Shown: piece after piece, positions 35,187 through 46,058 of the stretch | Layout of the letters: each line of letters begins with the position of its first letter | How positions within the stretch are numbered: position 1 is the first letter of the stretch | Source of the DNA: Casuarina equisetifolia | Lineage: Eukaryota; Streptophyta; Magnoliopsida; Fagales; Casuarinaceae | Direction of reading: 5' to 3' | Assembly: GCA_028551475.1 (NCBI GenBank) | Contig: JAKISB010000012.1 | Location: 1-64,000, forward strand | Length of the DNA: 64,000 bases | Program-made: the position numbers and the translations under genes | The notes under the pieces: generated by a model | Databases searched by the model: none | What the model was told of the DNA's origin: nothing | Seen by the model: the letters and a program-made list of their open reading frames with translations, nothing else

Positions 35187-35371
35187 AGAAATAAAGCATT
35201 GGGTCGAACTCTTCTTTGGTGTCAAGGTAATAGCTATGAATAGTCATCGACTCCCAGGAAAGGGTAGAAGAATGGGACCTATTATGAGACATACAATGCA
35301 TTACAAATGTATGATCATTACGCTTCAACTGGGTTATTTTATTCCACCTCTTAGATAGAAAAGAACTTAAA
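35187..35371 (+). pseudogene. rpl23: Plastid rpl23 fragment (nuclear plastid DNA)
   Basis: The plus strand translates as [20 protein letters not shown], then [18 protein letters not shown] and ITLQ-GY-IPPLR, the C-terminal two thirds of plastid ribosomal protein uL23 (roughly residues 33-93). It has an in-frame TAG near the end (PPLR-stop-KRT) and lacks the N-terminus, so it is not functional. It is followed after 17 bp by rpl2 sequence, exactly the plastid gene order. It is therefore a piece of plastid DNA moved to the nucleus, directly or through the mitochondrion. The 71-codon minus-strand frame at 35185-35400 is only its antisense shadow. Confidence 0.9.
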
Positions 35372-35388
35372 TAAAAATACTTAATAGC

Positions 35389-35765
35389 ATGGTGATACAT
35401 TTATACAAAACTTCTACCTCAAGCACATGCAATGGAGCCGTAGACAGTCAAGTGAAATCCAATCTACGAAATAATTTGATCTATAGGTAGCATCATTGTG
35501 GTAAAGGTTGTAATTCCGGAGGAATCATTACCACAGGGCATAGAGGGGGAGGTCATAAGCGTTTATACCGTAAAATCGATTTTCGATGGAGTGAAAAAGA
35601 CATATATGGTAGAATCGTAACCATAAAATACAACCCTAATCAAAATGCATACATTTGCCTCATACACTATGGGGATGGTAAGAAAAGATATATTTTACAT
35701 CCCAAAGGGGCTATAATTGGAGATACCATTGTATCCTGTACAGAAGTTCCTATAAAAATTGGAAT
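35389..35765 (+). pseudogene. rpl2: Plastid rpl2 exon 1 fragment (nuclear plastid DNA)
   Basis: It starts at an ATG ([10 protein letters not shown], where plastid uL2 has [10 protein letters not shown]) and runs through [38 protein letters not shown] and [14 protein letters not shown], about residues 1-125 of a roughly 274-residue protein. Homology stops close to where plastid exon 1 ends. There is an in-frame TAG after LIYR and many substitutions, so it is a pseudogene. It lies directly downstream of the rpl23 fragment, as in plastid DNA. The AT-rich repeat field starts immediately after it. Confidence 0.92.
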
Positions 35766-38424
35766 TTTAGATTTAAATTCCAAATCAACGGCTTGATTTA
35801 AATTTGCATATTGATTTTTAAATTAGTGTTGGATTTAAATCTCCTAGTTTATTTTTAAATCCAATGATTTGAATATAAATGTGGCATACAATCTTAAAAA
35901 TATGATTCTAAAAATACAATTTTAGATTTAAATCTTACCATTTGATTCTAAAATCGTATGACACATTTAAATCCAAATAGTTGAAATTAAAAATAAATCA
36001 AAAGATTTAAATCTTAAATTGACGATTAACTTTAAATCTTTCCATTTGTTTCTAAATTGAATTGTTTGGATTTAAATGTGGCATAAGATTTTAAAATTGG
36101 CTGATTATTTTTAAATCAATGGCTTCATTTAAATAGGCATATTAATTTTTATATTAACGGCTAAAGGATTTAAATCTTCCAATTTATTTCTTAATCCAAC
36201 TATTTGAATTTAAATATGGTATACAATTTGAAAGTCATATGACATATTTAATCAAGCCATTAGATTTAAAATCTAAAAATTTCAAATCATGTTTAAAATT
36301 TAACTTCCAACCATTGGATTTAAAAATAAACTAGAAGATTTAAATGGGGTTGTTAATTTAGAAATCAATGTGTAAATTAAAATCAAGTAGTTGATGTAAA
36401 ATTGATCAGTAAATTTTCCGTTTCCAAATTGTATACCATATTTAAATTCAAATAGTTGGATTAAGAAATAAATTGGAAGATTTAAATCCTTTAGCCGTTA
36501 ATATAAAAATTAATATGCCTATTTAAATGAAGCCATTGATTTAAAAATAATCAGCCAATTTTAAAATCTTATGCCACATTTAAATCCAAACAATTCAATT
36601 TAGAAACAAATGGAAAGATTTAAAGTTAATCGTCAATTTAAGATTTAAATCTTTTGATTTATTTTTAATTTCAACTATTTGGATTTAAATGTGGCATACG
36701 ATTTTAGAATCAAATGGTAAGATTTAAATTTTCTGATTAGTTTTAAATCAATGGCTTCATTTAAATAAGCATATTAATTTTTATATTAACGGCTAAAGGA
36801 TTTAAATCTTCCAATTTATTTCTTAATCCAACTATTTGAATTTAAATATGGTATACAATTTGAAAACGAAAAATTTACTGATCAATTTTACATCAACTAC
36901 TTGATTTTAATTTACATATTGATTTCTAAATTAACAACCCCATTTAAATCTTCTAGTTTATTTTTAAATCCAATGGTTGGAATTTAAATTTTAAACATGA
37001 TTTGAAATTTTTAGATTTTAAATCTAATGGCTTGATTTAAATATGTCATATGACTTTTAAATCAACTTTATATTTAAATCATTGGTCTAATTTGAATATG
37101 CATATTGACTTTTAAATTAATAGTTGCTTAAATCTTTTGGTTTATTTTTAAATTTAAATGTTGGAATTTAAATCTAAAATTCGATTTTATACTTACAACT
37201 TGTAGATCCAATGATTAGATTGAAGTATTCCATATGATTTTCAAATAGACAATATGATTTAAGTTTGTTGATCAATTTTAAATTAGTGGCTTGATTCAAA
37301 TATGCATATCAATGTTTAAATTAATAGGATAAGTTAAATCTTTTGGGTTATTATACATCCAAAATTTGTATTTTTAATCTAAAATTTGATTTTAAACCTA
37401 TAGATTTTAGATCCAATTCCTAGATTTAAGTCTACCATACCATTTTCAAATTGAATGTAGTTCTCTGGCCGTTAATATAAAAATTAATATGCTTATTTAA
37501 ATGAAGCCATTGATTTAAAACTAATCAGAAAATTTAAATCTTACCATTTGATTCTAAAATCGTATGCCACATTTAAATCCAAATAGTTGAAATTAAAAAT
37601 AAATCAAAAGATTTAAATCTTAAATTGATGATTAACTTTAAATCTTTCCATTTGTTTCTAAATTGAATTGTTTGGATTTAAATGTGGCATAAGATTTTAA
37701 AACTGGCTGATTATTTTTAAATCAATGGCTTCATTTAAATAGGCATATTAATTTTTATATTAACGGCTAAAGGATTTAAATCTTCCAATTTATTTCTTAA
37801 TCCAACTATTTGAATTTAAATATGGTATACAATTTGAAAACGAAAAATTTACTGATCAATTTCACATCAACTACTTGATTTTAATCGACATATTGATTTC
37901 TAAATTAACAACCCCGTTTAAATCTTCTAGTTTATTTTTAAATCCAATGGTTGGAATTTAAATTTTAAACATGATTTGAAATTTTTAGATTTTAAATCTA
38001 ATGGCTTGATTTAAATATGTCATATGACTTTTAAATCAACTTTATGATTTAAATCATTGGTCTAATTTGAATATGCATATTGACTTTTAAATTAATAGCG
38101 GCTTAAATCTTTTGGTTTATTTTTAAATTTAAATGTTGGAATTTAAATCTAAAATTCGATTTTATACTTAGATCCAATGATTAGATTGAAGTCTTCCATA
38201 TGATTTTCAAATAGACAATATGATTTAAGTTTGTTGATCAATTTTAAATTAGTGGCTTGATTCAAATATGCATATCAATGTTTAAATTAGCAGAATAAGT
38301 TAAATCTTTTGGGTTATTATACATCCAACATTTGTATTTTTAATCTAAAATTTGATTTTAAACCTATAGATTTTAGATCCAATTCCTAGATTTAAGTCTA
38401 CCATACAATTTTCAAATTGAATGT
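35766..38424. repeat. AT-rich repeat field, copy 2
   Basis: Very AT-rich DNA built from diverged subrepeats around TTTAAAT (for example TTTATTTTTAAATCCAATGG, GGATTTAAATGTGGCATA). Large segments recur in direct and inverted orientation. One 966-bp unit, 37459-38424, runs between two copies of the marker GTAG-TCT/CCT-C-GGCC, and it is the counterpart of the expanded units in copy 3. No gene is seen; short frames here are by chance. Confidence 0.85.
36233..36735 (-). repeat. Inverted segment within AT-rich field
   Basis: It begins at the palindrome GTCATATGAC and is the reverse complement of sequence that occurs forward on both sides: 35928-36232 on the left, and 36740 to about 37060 on the right (for example CCTTTAGCCGTTAATATAAA against its forward form TTTATATTAACGGCTAAAGG). 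This gives long potential hairpins of 300 bp or more. The same inversion is present in copy 3 at about 57190-57692, so it is older than the duplication. Confidence 0.75.
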
Positions 38425-39272
38425 AGCCCTCCGGCCCTTAATAGGCATTCCTTCGTGTAGCCTCCATTTCTTCTTTATAAATAGCCTTCATTTATGCAAA
38501 GACTTGACGGATTGAAGCCCTCATTTCTTCTCGCGGTTGGGGCAAACCTTTTTGCAGACGAACAAAGACATCTTCCCGTGTACTGTTTTCACAGAACAAC
38601 TGGCAATCCCTGGGATCAGAACTGCTCTGATACCATTTGTCGCAGTCTTCCGAGATCCCAATCAGAGCTTGGTTTGAGCGGGGTTGATTTGGATTTGTAG
38701 GAGTCATCTTCCCTGCATCAGAGTGGACACAGCACACCCGATCATAATGGAAATGGCACATCAGCATCATATTGGACACTGCACAACTGCATCATAAGGG
38801 ACACAGCACCTCTGCATCATCAAGGGCACACAGCACCGGGGCACCAGCCAAAGCTTTTGCATAAAAACAGTCTCCTCTTTCATTCACCATTACCACCTTT
38901 TACATAGCCAACCTCATTACAGTTTTGCCCCCATTATATTAAATGCCCACCAACCACATCTCTTGCCATAAAAGCCCGATCCCACTTCCACTAGCTCTAC
39001 ACAGGGGTCCCACAAAACTACAAACTACAAGATAATACAAAACCCAAAACAGGCACGTGACACTACCATACAATTTTAACTGTAATAGCTAGCTACTACT
39101 TCTAGAAAGAGAGTTTACTAATGCAGTTATTGAAGGAGGAGCTATTACAGTTAAAACTAAAACAGCTACAGCTATTACCATAACTGCTGATATAATTACT
39201 GCTAAAATTACTGCTAAAATTACTATTAAAGCTACTAAAGACGTCGATGGGTTAAAGTATGGCAGCTTCCTA
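38425..39272 (-). mobile_element. Probable end of an LTR retrotransposon (PBS and LTR part)
   Basis: On the minus strand TGGTATCAGAGCA (plus 38623-38635) is the usual plant primer-binding site for initiator tRNA-Met. It follows two bases after a sequence ending CTGCGACA, a plausible LTR end. The presumed LTR extends to higher coordinates; its outer end is not clear. The presumed leader extends down to 38425. The family is not determined and no coding domain is seen. It is a broken fragment. The same fragment is at 63153-64000. Confidence 0.45.
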
Positions 39273-39774
39273 AGAGGAAGGAGAGATTAGAGTATATTTA
39301 TTTCCAGAGTCTACATTCTCGCTTGCTTGCTGGCTTGATTAAAGAGTACTAGCTCTATTGATTACGGATTACAGAGTCATAACTCGACTGCTCTATTGCT
39401 TGCTAACAAAATAACTACAACCATTAGATATCACAACCGTCCCTTGCCTTCTTCCCTAGAAGTTAGGAGTTCACCTGCGTTAACTCGTTCACCTGCTTTA
39501 CAACCCATTGGTGTTACTTCTTAGCTTTCGTCTAAGGAAATACCTTGCCTTAGTTTTAGCGTTGTTGCTACTTATGCCTTCTGCCTGCTTGCTGATGCAA
39601 TAGCTGTAGTTTCTGGAGCTAGTAAAAGCAATAAAGCTAAAGTAGGAACTGCGATTACAGGAACAAGAATTGCTATAACCAGAACAGGCAGTCGAGGAAC
39701 TACTGCCAATCAGGAAGCTACAGCTAGTAAACAACAGGTGATGTTAACTTTCTCAAGCTAAGTACGTTCTGTTC
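39273..39774. other. Low-complexity noncoding region
   Basis: No gene is recognised. Part (39590-39735), like 39117-39255 just before, is built from repeated codon-like words (ACTGCT, AAAATTACT, GCTATA, AGAACA), so one plus frame would read as an Ala/Thr/Ile/Lys-rich string (for example TADIITAKITAKITIKATKD at 39180-39240). No start and no homology are seen. Confidence 0.4.
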
Positions 39775-40609
39775 ATCCTAGTTTGTGGGGGAAAGGTGAC
39801 ATCCCTCAATCTTGATGAAAGTGTACTCTTGAGGCTAACTCCTTACTCGGTTGCCCTATAACGATCTGCACAGGGTTGGCCATCTAGAGGAGAATATATG
39901 GTTTGTCTTACATCTTTCACAATCTTGCCCATGGGTTTCAACTTCCTCATCCTCCATCTCACAAAGGAATCATAAAACAGGTTCATGTCAGTAGTGATAA
40001 AGAAGCGTCTCCCGTCACAACCCAACCCAAAAGCTTTAAGGTCCTCCATGGCAATTGGGGGAAAGTAGGTGAAGCAATTATATGGACCCTAGAACCTAGA
40101 TATCTCATCATTAGAAAGGCCAAAATTACGCATAACCTCCACTGGTATACCTAACCACTTGATTTTCACGTAGTCTTGCACTTCTCTGGTGGTGCGCCTC
40201 CATTTGCATCCTCAGATTCTTGTGCGATTTCTACTTCCTCATCCACTTCACGTGGAAAAACAGGTGGATTGCCAAATTTTTGGATTTTTCGTGCAAGTCT
40301 ATCATCTAAGGGCTTATGGGCATACCAGTGCAGTGGAAACCAAATGGTAAGAGGACATTGGCACCTCTAAGTCTATGATAAGCGGCAGCAAAATTCTAGC
40401 TTTGAAAGCGAGAATGCACGTCCAAGACGCAAATATCCATTCATATAGGGAGAGGGGAAGTTGCCAAAGAACTTGTCACCCAGCTCAGGAGGTCTTTCCC
40501 CAGGTTCAGCCCTGAAAACATCTCTTTTTTCCTACCATTCACGAACATCTTGCTGTCTCTGCAAGAGACGATCCCTCCTAGCAAAGCTTTTCCCACCCTC
40601 AGATGCCAT
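39775..40609 (-). pseudogene. Cytosolic leucyl-tRNA synthetase pseudogene, N-terminal part
   Basis: From an ATG at 40609 the minus strand reads MASEGGKSFARRDRLL, then DVFRAEPGERPPELGDKFF, GNFP, YMNGY-LGRAFSLSKLEF, KIQKFGNPPVFPREVDEEVE, AMEDLKAFGLGCDGRRFFIT and IYSPLDGQPCAD, and finally PQEYTFIKIE in a shifted frame. This follows the first 240 or so residues of plant cytosolic LeuRS (about 1090 in full), which charges tRNA-Leu. Stops and frameshifts interrupt it (a TAG after REW is one), and the HIGH-class signature, expected HLGH, is RLGR. The rest of the gene is absent. A splice-acceptor-like TTGTTTTGTTTGCAG lies about 20 bp upstream of the ATG, so this looks like a genomic rather than a cDNA-derived copy. 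The family is assigned from remembered sequence. Confidence 0.8.
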
Positions 40610-41308
40610 GTGACAATGTTGTCAGAAACTGCAAACAAAACAAGACCATAACCAAACATCCTACTGCAGGAAGTAGTCACAGCCAAGCACTCAAAATTTA
40701 CGGCAAATACTCCCTCTTTCTTTTCCTCACTCTCTTCACTTAGGTACCAAAAAGAGGAACCCATTTCAATTTGGCAAACACAGTAGTTCATTTGCTGGAA
40801 AGTATAACAAATATTTCAATTTCTATGAGCTCCTTCACCATCGGAAGAAAAATCCAGTGGGTGCACGAGAGAAACTATGACAAGACTCACTGGTAATGCT
40901 GAATTAAAGCCATTATTTTCCTTCACCTAATTTCTTATTCAGAGACTTAGGAGACTTATGCTTCACATAATTTCTTATTTAGAGACTCAAGCGATATTTC
41001 GCACCTCAAAACTTCAATAGAATCTCAAAAAAGAACCAAATAATCATTACAATCATACCAACAAGAATAACTACGCCTATGACATCAAGTAAAGAAGGAA
41101 TTTCATATCTCATTAACTGCAACAGATATTAGAAATTTTAAGTTTCACTCTGACTTAATTCAAGGTGTATTAAAAGTCCCGTTAAATATTCACTAAACAT
41201 GGAATCCAAATCACTAAAATATGCACAAAGTCAAGCCTGAGATATTTTCACATTGGGAAGTTACATTTCATCCACTCAAAATAACATTGATTCATCTAGA
41301 CTAAAAAC
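40610..41308 (-). other. Upstream region of the LeuRS pseudogene
   Basis: Probably the old 5' UTR/intron and promoter side of the pseudogene: a pyrimidine-rich stretch and CAG end at about 40629 on the minus strand. The 116-codon minus frame at 40441-40791 mixes this region with the pseudogene in a wrong frame, so it is not a gene. Nothing else is recognised up to the copia LTR. Confidence 0.4.
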
Positions 41309-41695
41309 TGTTAGAAAATAAACCCGTGAATCTAAACTCACGAAATCTCTCAAGATCTCACCGCACACACAAAGAGAATATTAGTCAAGTAAAGAACACA
41401 CAGAAATTACGAGGTTCGGGATAATCCCTATGTCCCCGGCCTAAGGAGCAATTCTTCACTATGATGAGGAGGGCTTACAGTGCTTACAGAAAAACCTCTG
41501 TTTTCTCTCAATCTCTCTTAACCTCATACCTAGGTTTCCCCATAAGGTTTCCTTTTATACAAGTACCAAGGAAACCCAAATAGAATAGGACTAGGAGACC
41601 TAAATAGAATAAGACTGGGAAACCCATATAAACTACCCACAATACAAATATGGTAGTTACATAATTACCCTTACTAATTTACTCCAAACCTAACA
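41309..41695 (-). repeat. LTR of the Ty1/copia element
   Basis: 387 bp with ends TGTTAG (41309) and CCTAACA (41695). On its inner side the minus strand has the polypurine tract CTCCAAAAGGGGGAAAT, which marks this as the 3' LTR. No second copy of this LTR is in the window. Confidence 0.85.
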
Positions 41696-44600
41696 ATTTC
41701 CCCCTTTTGGAGTAACATTAGTGCAACATCCCTGCACCATAAGAGAAAGAACATTGCTCCCTAGACTTGACTCTACTTGGAGTCCATTCCAGCAACCCGC
41801 TGACAAGTCTCTAGCTTGTCTCTTGTCAGCGGCTTCGTCAACATGTCTGCTCCATTATCATCAGTGTGAATCTTCACAAGATCTAACTGCTTGGATTCTA
41901 ATACATCTCTAATCCAATGATATCTGACATCAATGTGCTTAGACCTTGAATGAGATGACGTGTTCTTACTGAGGCGGATGGAGCTTTGGTTGTCGCTATA
42001 AAGGATAACCATCCCTTGTTTTATACCAAGTTCTTGAAGAAACGTCTTCATCCATAGAACTTCTTTTCCACCCTCAGTGATTGCTATATACTCTGCTTCT
42101 GTTGTAGACAAAGCAACACAATCCTGTAGCCTAGACTGCCATGAAACTGCTCCCCCTGTGAAGGTGAGCATGTACCCTGTTGTAGATCTCCTTCCATCAT
42201 GGTCACCAGCCATATCTGCATCTGTGTATCCAACCAATACAGGCTCATCATTACCAAAACACAAACACAACTTAGGAGTTCCTTTAAGGTACCTGAGTAT
42301 CCACTTCACAGCTTCCCAATGCATTTTACCAGGATCTGAAAGAAAACGACTAACTACTCCAACTGCATGAGCAATATCTGGTCTAGTGCTTACTGCTGCA
42401 TACATCAAGCTACCAACCGCAGATGCGTAAGGTGTTTTCTTCATATATTCAACATCACTCTTACTTTCAGGCTTCTGCTCCTTACTCAGCTTGAAATGAC
42501 TTGCAAATGGAGTACTTACTACTTTTGCTTTGTCCATGTCAAATCTCTAAAGTATCTTCTCTATATACTTCTCATGAGATAGCCATAACTTTCCATTTTC
42601 TCTGTTGCGTTTAACTTCCATACCAAGGATTCGCTTTACCGGTCCCAAATCTTTCATCGCAAAAGACTTGCCTAAATCCTTCTTCAGCTCAGCAATCTTC
42701 TTAATGTCCTGGCCAACAATCAACATATCATCAACATATAAGAGTAGGATGACAAAATCACCACCTGGAAAGTGCTTCACAAACACACAATGATCTGAGC
42801 TGGTCTTGTTATAACCGTGTTGTAACATGGATGACTCAAACTTCTTGTACCATTGACGAGGTGCTTGTTTTAGACCATACAAGCTTTTCTTCAGTCGACA
42901 TACAAGATTCTCCTTGCCCTTCTCTATGAAGCCCTCAGGTTGCTCCATATAAATCTCTTCCTCCAAGTCTCCATGAAGGAATGCAGTCTTCACATCAAGT
43001 TGTTCTACCTCCAAGTTTAGTCTAGCAGCCAAACCAAGAATAACTCTGATTGAAGACATCCTCACCACAGGAGAGAAAATCTCCTCAAAGTCAATACCTT
43101 TCTTCTGACCATAACCCTTCACAACTAACCGCGCCTTGTACCTTGGTAGTGGATTATTCTCTTCTGACTTCAACTTGTACACCCACTTATTTTTAAGTGC
43201 TCTCCTACCCTTAGGCAACGACACAAGATCATAAGTGTGGTTTTCCCGCAAGGAATTCATCTCCTCTCGCATAGCTTTCTTCCACTCTTTCTTGTGCTCA
43301 CATTCATTAGCTTCCTCATAGCATTGCGGTTCTCCCCCATCAGTTAGCATCAAGTACTCATGTGGTGGATATTTCATCGAAGTTTGACACTCTCTACTAG
43401 ATCTTCTCACTGGGGGCTGGGTTGATGGCTCAACTGAATGATTATCAACATGTCCTTCAGATTCTTCAACAACTAGAGTTTCAGGAACTTCTTCACTTGT
43501 TACATCCTCAAGTGGCTCTTCCCGTGTAGTTCCCCCTTCATGTGCACTTACTGGGGAAGAAGAAGGTGGGATTATATCCTTAAGACTTTCATTAACAACT
43601 CTTGGCTTTTCAGTCTTCTTAAGATCTTCAATAGTCTGATCTTCAAAGAAAATAACATCTCTGCTTCTAATCAGTTTCTTTGCAGTTGGATCCCACAATC
43701 TGTATCCAAAAACATCATGTCCATAGCCCAAGAAGATGCAATCTCGAGCTTTATCATCAAGCTTGTTCCTCTCGTCCTTAGGAATGTGAACAGACACCCT
43801 GCAGCCAAATACTCTCAAGTGCTTGAAAGAAACCTCCTTACCAGTCCATACTCTCTCAGGTAGATCACCTTCTAATGGAACTGAAGGAGACAAGTTAATA
43901 AGATCTACTGCAATACACATAGCTTCACCCCAAAATGACTGAGATAATCCAGAATGTGAAAGCATACACCTGATCCTCTCAACTATAGTTCTGTTCATCC
44001 GTTCTGCAACCCCATTATGCTCTAGAGTTTTAGGAACTGTCTTCTCAAGCCTGATACCCTGAGTTTTACAATATTCTTCAAACGGCCCTCTGTATTCACC
44101 TCCATTATCTGCACGGACCCACTTCAGTTTCCTTCCAGTTGCTCTCTCAACCATAGCATGAAACTGTTTGAAGACCTCTAAAACCTGATCCTTAGTCTTC
44201 AGTGCATAAGCCCATACCTTTCTAGAATGATCATCAATGAAGGTAACAAAATACATAGCGCCACCAAGAGTTTTCACCTTCAACATACACACATCTGAAT
44301 GAATCAAATCAAGAACATGTTTTCTTCTAGACGGGGGTCTTCTCCGAAATGAGACTCTACGTTGCTTTCCAGCTAAGCAATGATCACAAGGCTTCAACTG
44401 CAAAACAGCACCACTGACTCCTGATATGATTTTGTTCTTTATCAAATGCTGAAGTCCCTTCTCACTGAGATGTCCAAGTCGCTTGTGCCATAACTCCATG
44501 TGATTATCTTCCACCACATTACCTTGCTTTTCTGAATACTAGCTTCAGTCTTATAGAGAGTACTGACCTTCTGTCCTTTTGCAAGTACAAGAGAACCTCT

Positions 44601-45999
44601 ACTAAGTTTCCATTTACCGCCACCAAAGTAGTTATCATATCCCTCATCATCAAGGACACCAGTAGAGATCAAGTTGAAACAAATCTTAGGGACATGTCTG
44701 ACATTCTTCAGAACTAGCTTACATCCAACACTAATCTCCAAGACTACATCTCCAATGCCAACTATCTTTGCATGTGCATTATTTCCCAAGCTAACACACC
44801 CAAAATCACCACCTGAATAAGATGTGAAGAACCTTTCATGTGGGGTAACATGAAAAGAGGCACTTGTGTCAACAATCCAAGACGAAACCTGACATGAGAT
44901 GTTGATCTGAGAATCACAAAAGATCATAATATCCCCAATACCGGATGTAGTTGCCACTGTATCTTTTTCAACTTCCTTTTCTCCATTCCTTGATTCTTCT
45001 CCCTTGAGTATTCTGCAGTCTCTCTTATAATGGCCAGACTTACCACAATGATAACACTTGACATCTTTCCTCGAACGTGAGACTCCACGTGATCTATAAG
45101 AATTTGGTGCTCTACTCTTGCTTCTACCTCTACTCTTGCTTTTGTCTCTATTTCTGTCTACATATCTGTTTCTCCCCCTCCTTTCTGTAACCAATACTTC
45201 TGTATGTCCATGTGCTCCTTGCTCAATTATTCTGGTTTCTTCATTAAGCAAACCTTCATGGACTGACTTCATACTCAGAATGCCGCCCGGAGCTGAGTTT
45301 GTGAGAGTGACTACCAATGTCTGCCAACTATCAGGTAAGTTACTTAACAATAACATTGCTTGCAGTTCATCTTCCAGAACAATCTTTACTGTTGCTAACT
45401 GATTCACCAAAGACTTAAACTCACTCAAGAACTCTGTCATCGGCCGTCCTACCTTGTACTTTAAGTTAATTAACCTCTTAAGTAGGGAAACCTTATTCTG
45501 AGGAGTCTTGCGTTCATAGAGAGCCTCAAGCTTCTTCCATAACTCACTAGCTTTAGTCTCGTGCGCAATATGGTGATAGATACTGTCCTCAACAAATTGT
45601 CTAATTTGAGAGACAATTTTCTTATACAACTTCTCCCATTCTTTATCAGTCCGCTTCTCAGGCCTAGCAGAATCTCCTTCCACAACATCATACAGATCTC
45701 TACTAATCAAGTAATCTTCCATCCGCGGCTTCCAAGTTTGGAAATTAGATGAATTTAACATGATCATACCTTTACCAGAAGTATTCATATCATCCATCAC
45801 AACAAAAATAAACTCCCCTTTGACTTCCCCCTCAAATAGGAATCAAAAGTGCAAAATTACCAAAATACCCCTTAACAAATGCCAACCAAATTGACCAAAA
45901 TACCCTCTGATTATGCCCAAAAATAGTCAAATATCTCCCAAAAAAATATCAGAAAAATACTGCAAAAATTAGCACAGAAATCACCAGAAAATTCTGTTC

Positions 46000-46057
46000 G
46001 GTCAAAGTCAACGGTCAACGGTCAACAGTCAACAGTCAACGCTCAATCGGTCAACAG
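46000..46057. repeat. GTCAAC short tandem in copia leader
   Basis: A run of about eight imperfect 7-bp words (GGTCAAC, AGTCAAC) at the outer end of the element's leader, next to the satellite junction. Confidence 0.75.
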
Positions 46058-46058
46058 A

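Larger units (their letters stand above)
24196..39272 (+). repeat. Segmental duplication block, copy 2
   Basis: 24196-31943 matches copy 1 (6367-14060). 26457-39272 matches copy 3 (47417-64000), at a constant offset of about 20957 up to the AT-rich repeats and 24728 after them. This copy joins both partial copies into one continuous order: flank, LTR, copia interior with LINE, second LTR pieces, plastid fragment, AT-rich repeats, LTR-element end. The 39272 limit is only where the window ends for copy 3, so the duplication may extend further. Confidence 0.93.
41309..46058 (-). mobile_element. Ty1/copia retrotransposon, broken (Tork/Tnt1-like)
   Basis: An LTR-retrotransposon fossil on the minus strand. 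From high to low coordinates come an untranslated leader (about 45.8-46.06 kb), gag with a CCHC zinc knuckle (CYHCGKSGHYKRDC, near 45.05 kb), protease (near 44.9 kb), integrase with an HHCC-type start and a WVRADNGGEY core (about 44.5-43.5 kb), and reverse transcriptase with YVDDM (about 43.3-42.6 kb). RNase H follows with TDADMAGD and STTEAEYIA (about 42.4-41.9 kb), then a polypurine tract and one LTR. Domain order is that of Ty1/copia, and the sequence style is closest to Tnt1/Tork (inference). It is broken, with about two or three interruptions in the coding part. It is much better preserved than the older copia copies, so it is younger. LTR-pair dating is not possible because only one LTR is present. 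Confidence 0.93.

Noticed and set aside
35185-35400. 71-codon minus frame (also 56142-56357)
   Set aside because: It is the antisense shadow of the plastid rpl23 fragment on the plus strand.
35389-35765. Functional nuclear-transferred rpl2
   Set aside because: It has an in-frame stop and covers only the exon 1 part, with no transit peptide.
35766-38424. Helitron or MITE explanation of the AT-rich field
   Set aside because: I could not find TC...CTRR ends with a hairpin, or short terminal inverted repeats with a target duplication.
38620-38640. tRNA-Met gene
   Set aside because: Only the 3' end of the tRNA sequence is matched; it fits a primer-binding site.
40441-40791. 116-codon minus frame as a gene
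   Set aside because: It crosses the LeuRS pseudogene in a different frame from the recognised protein.
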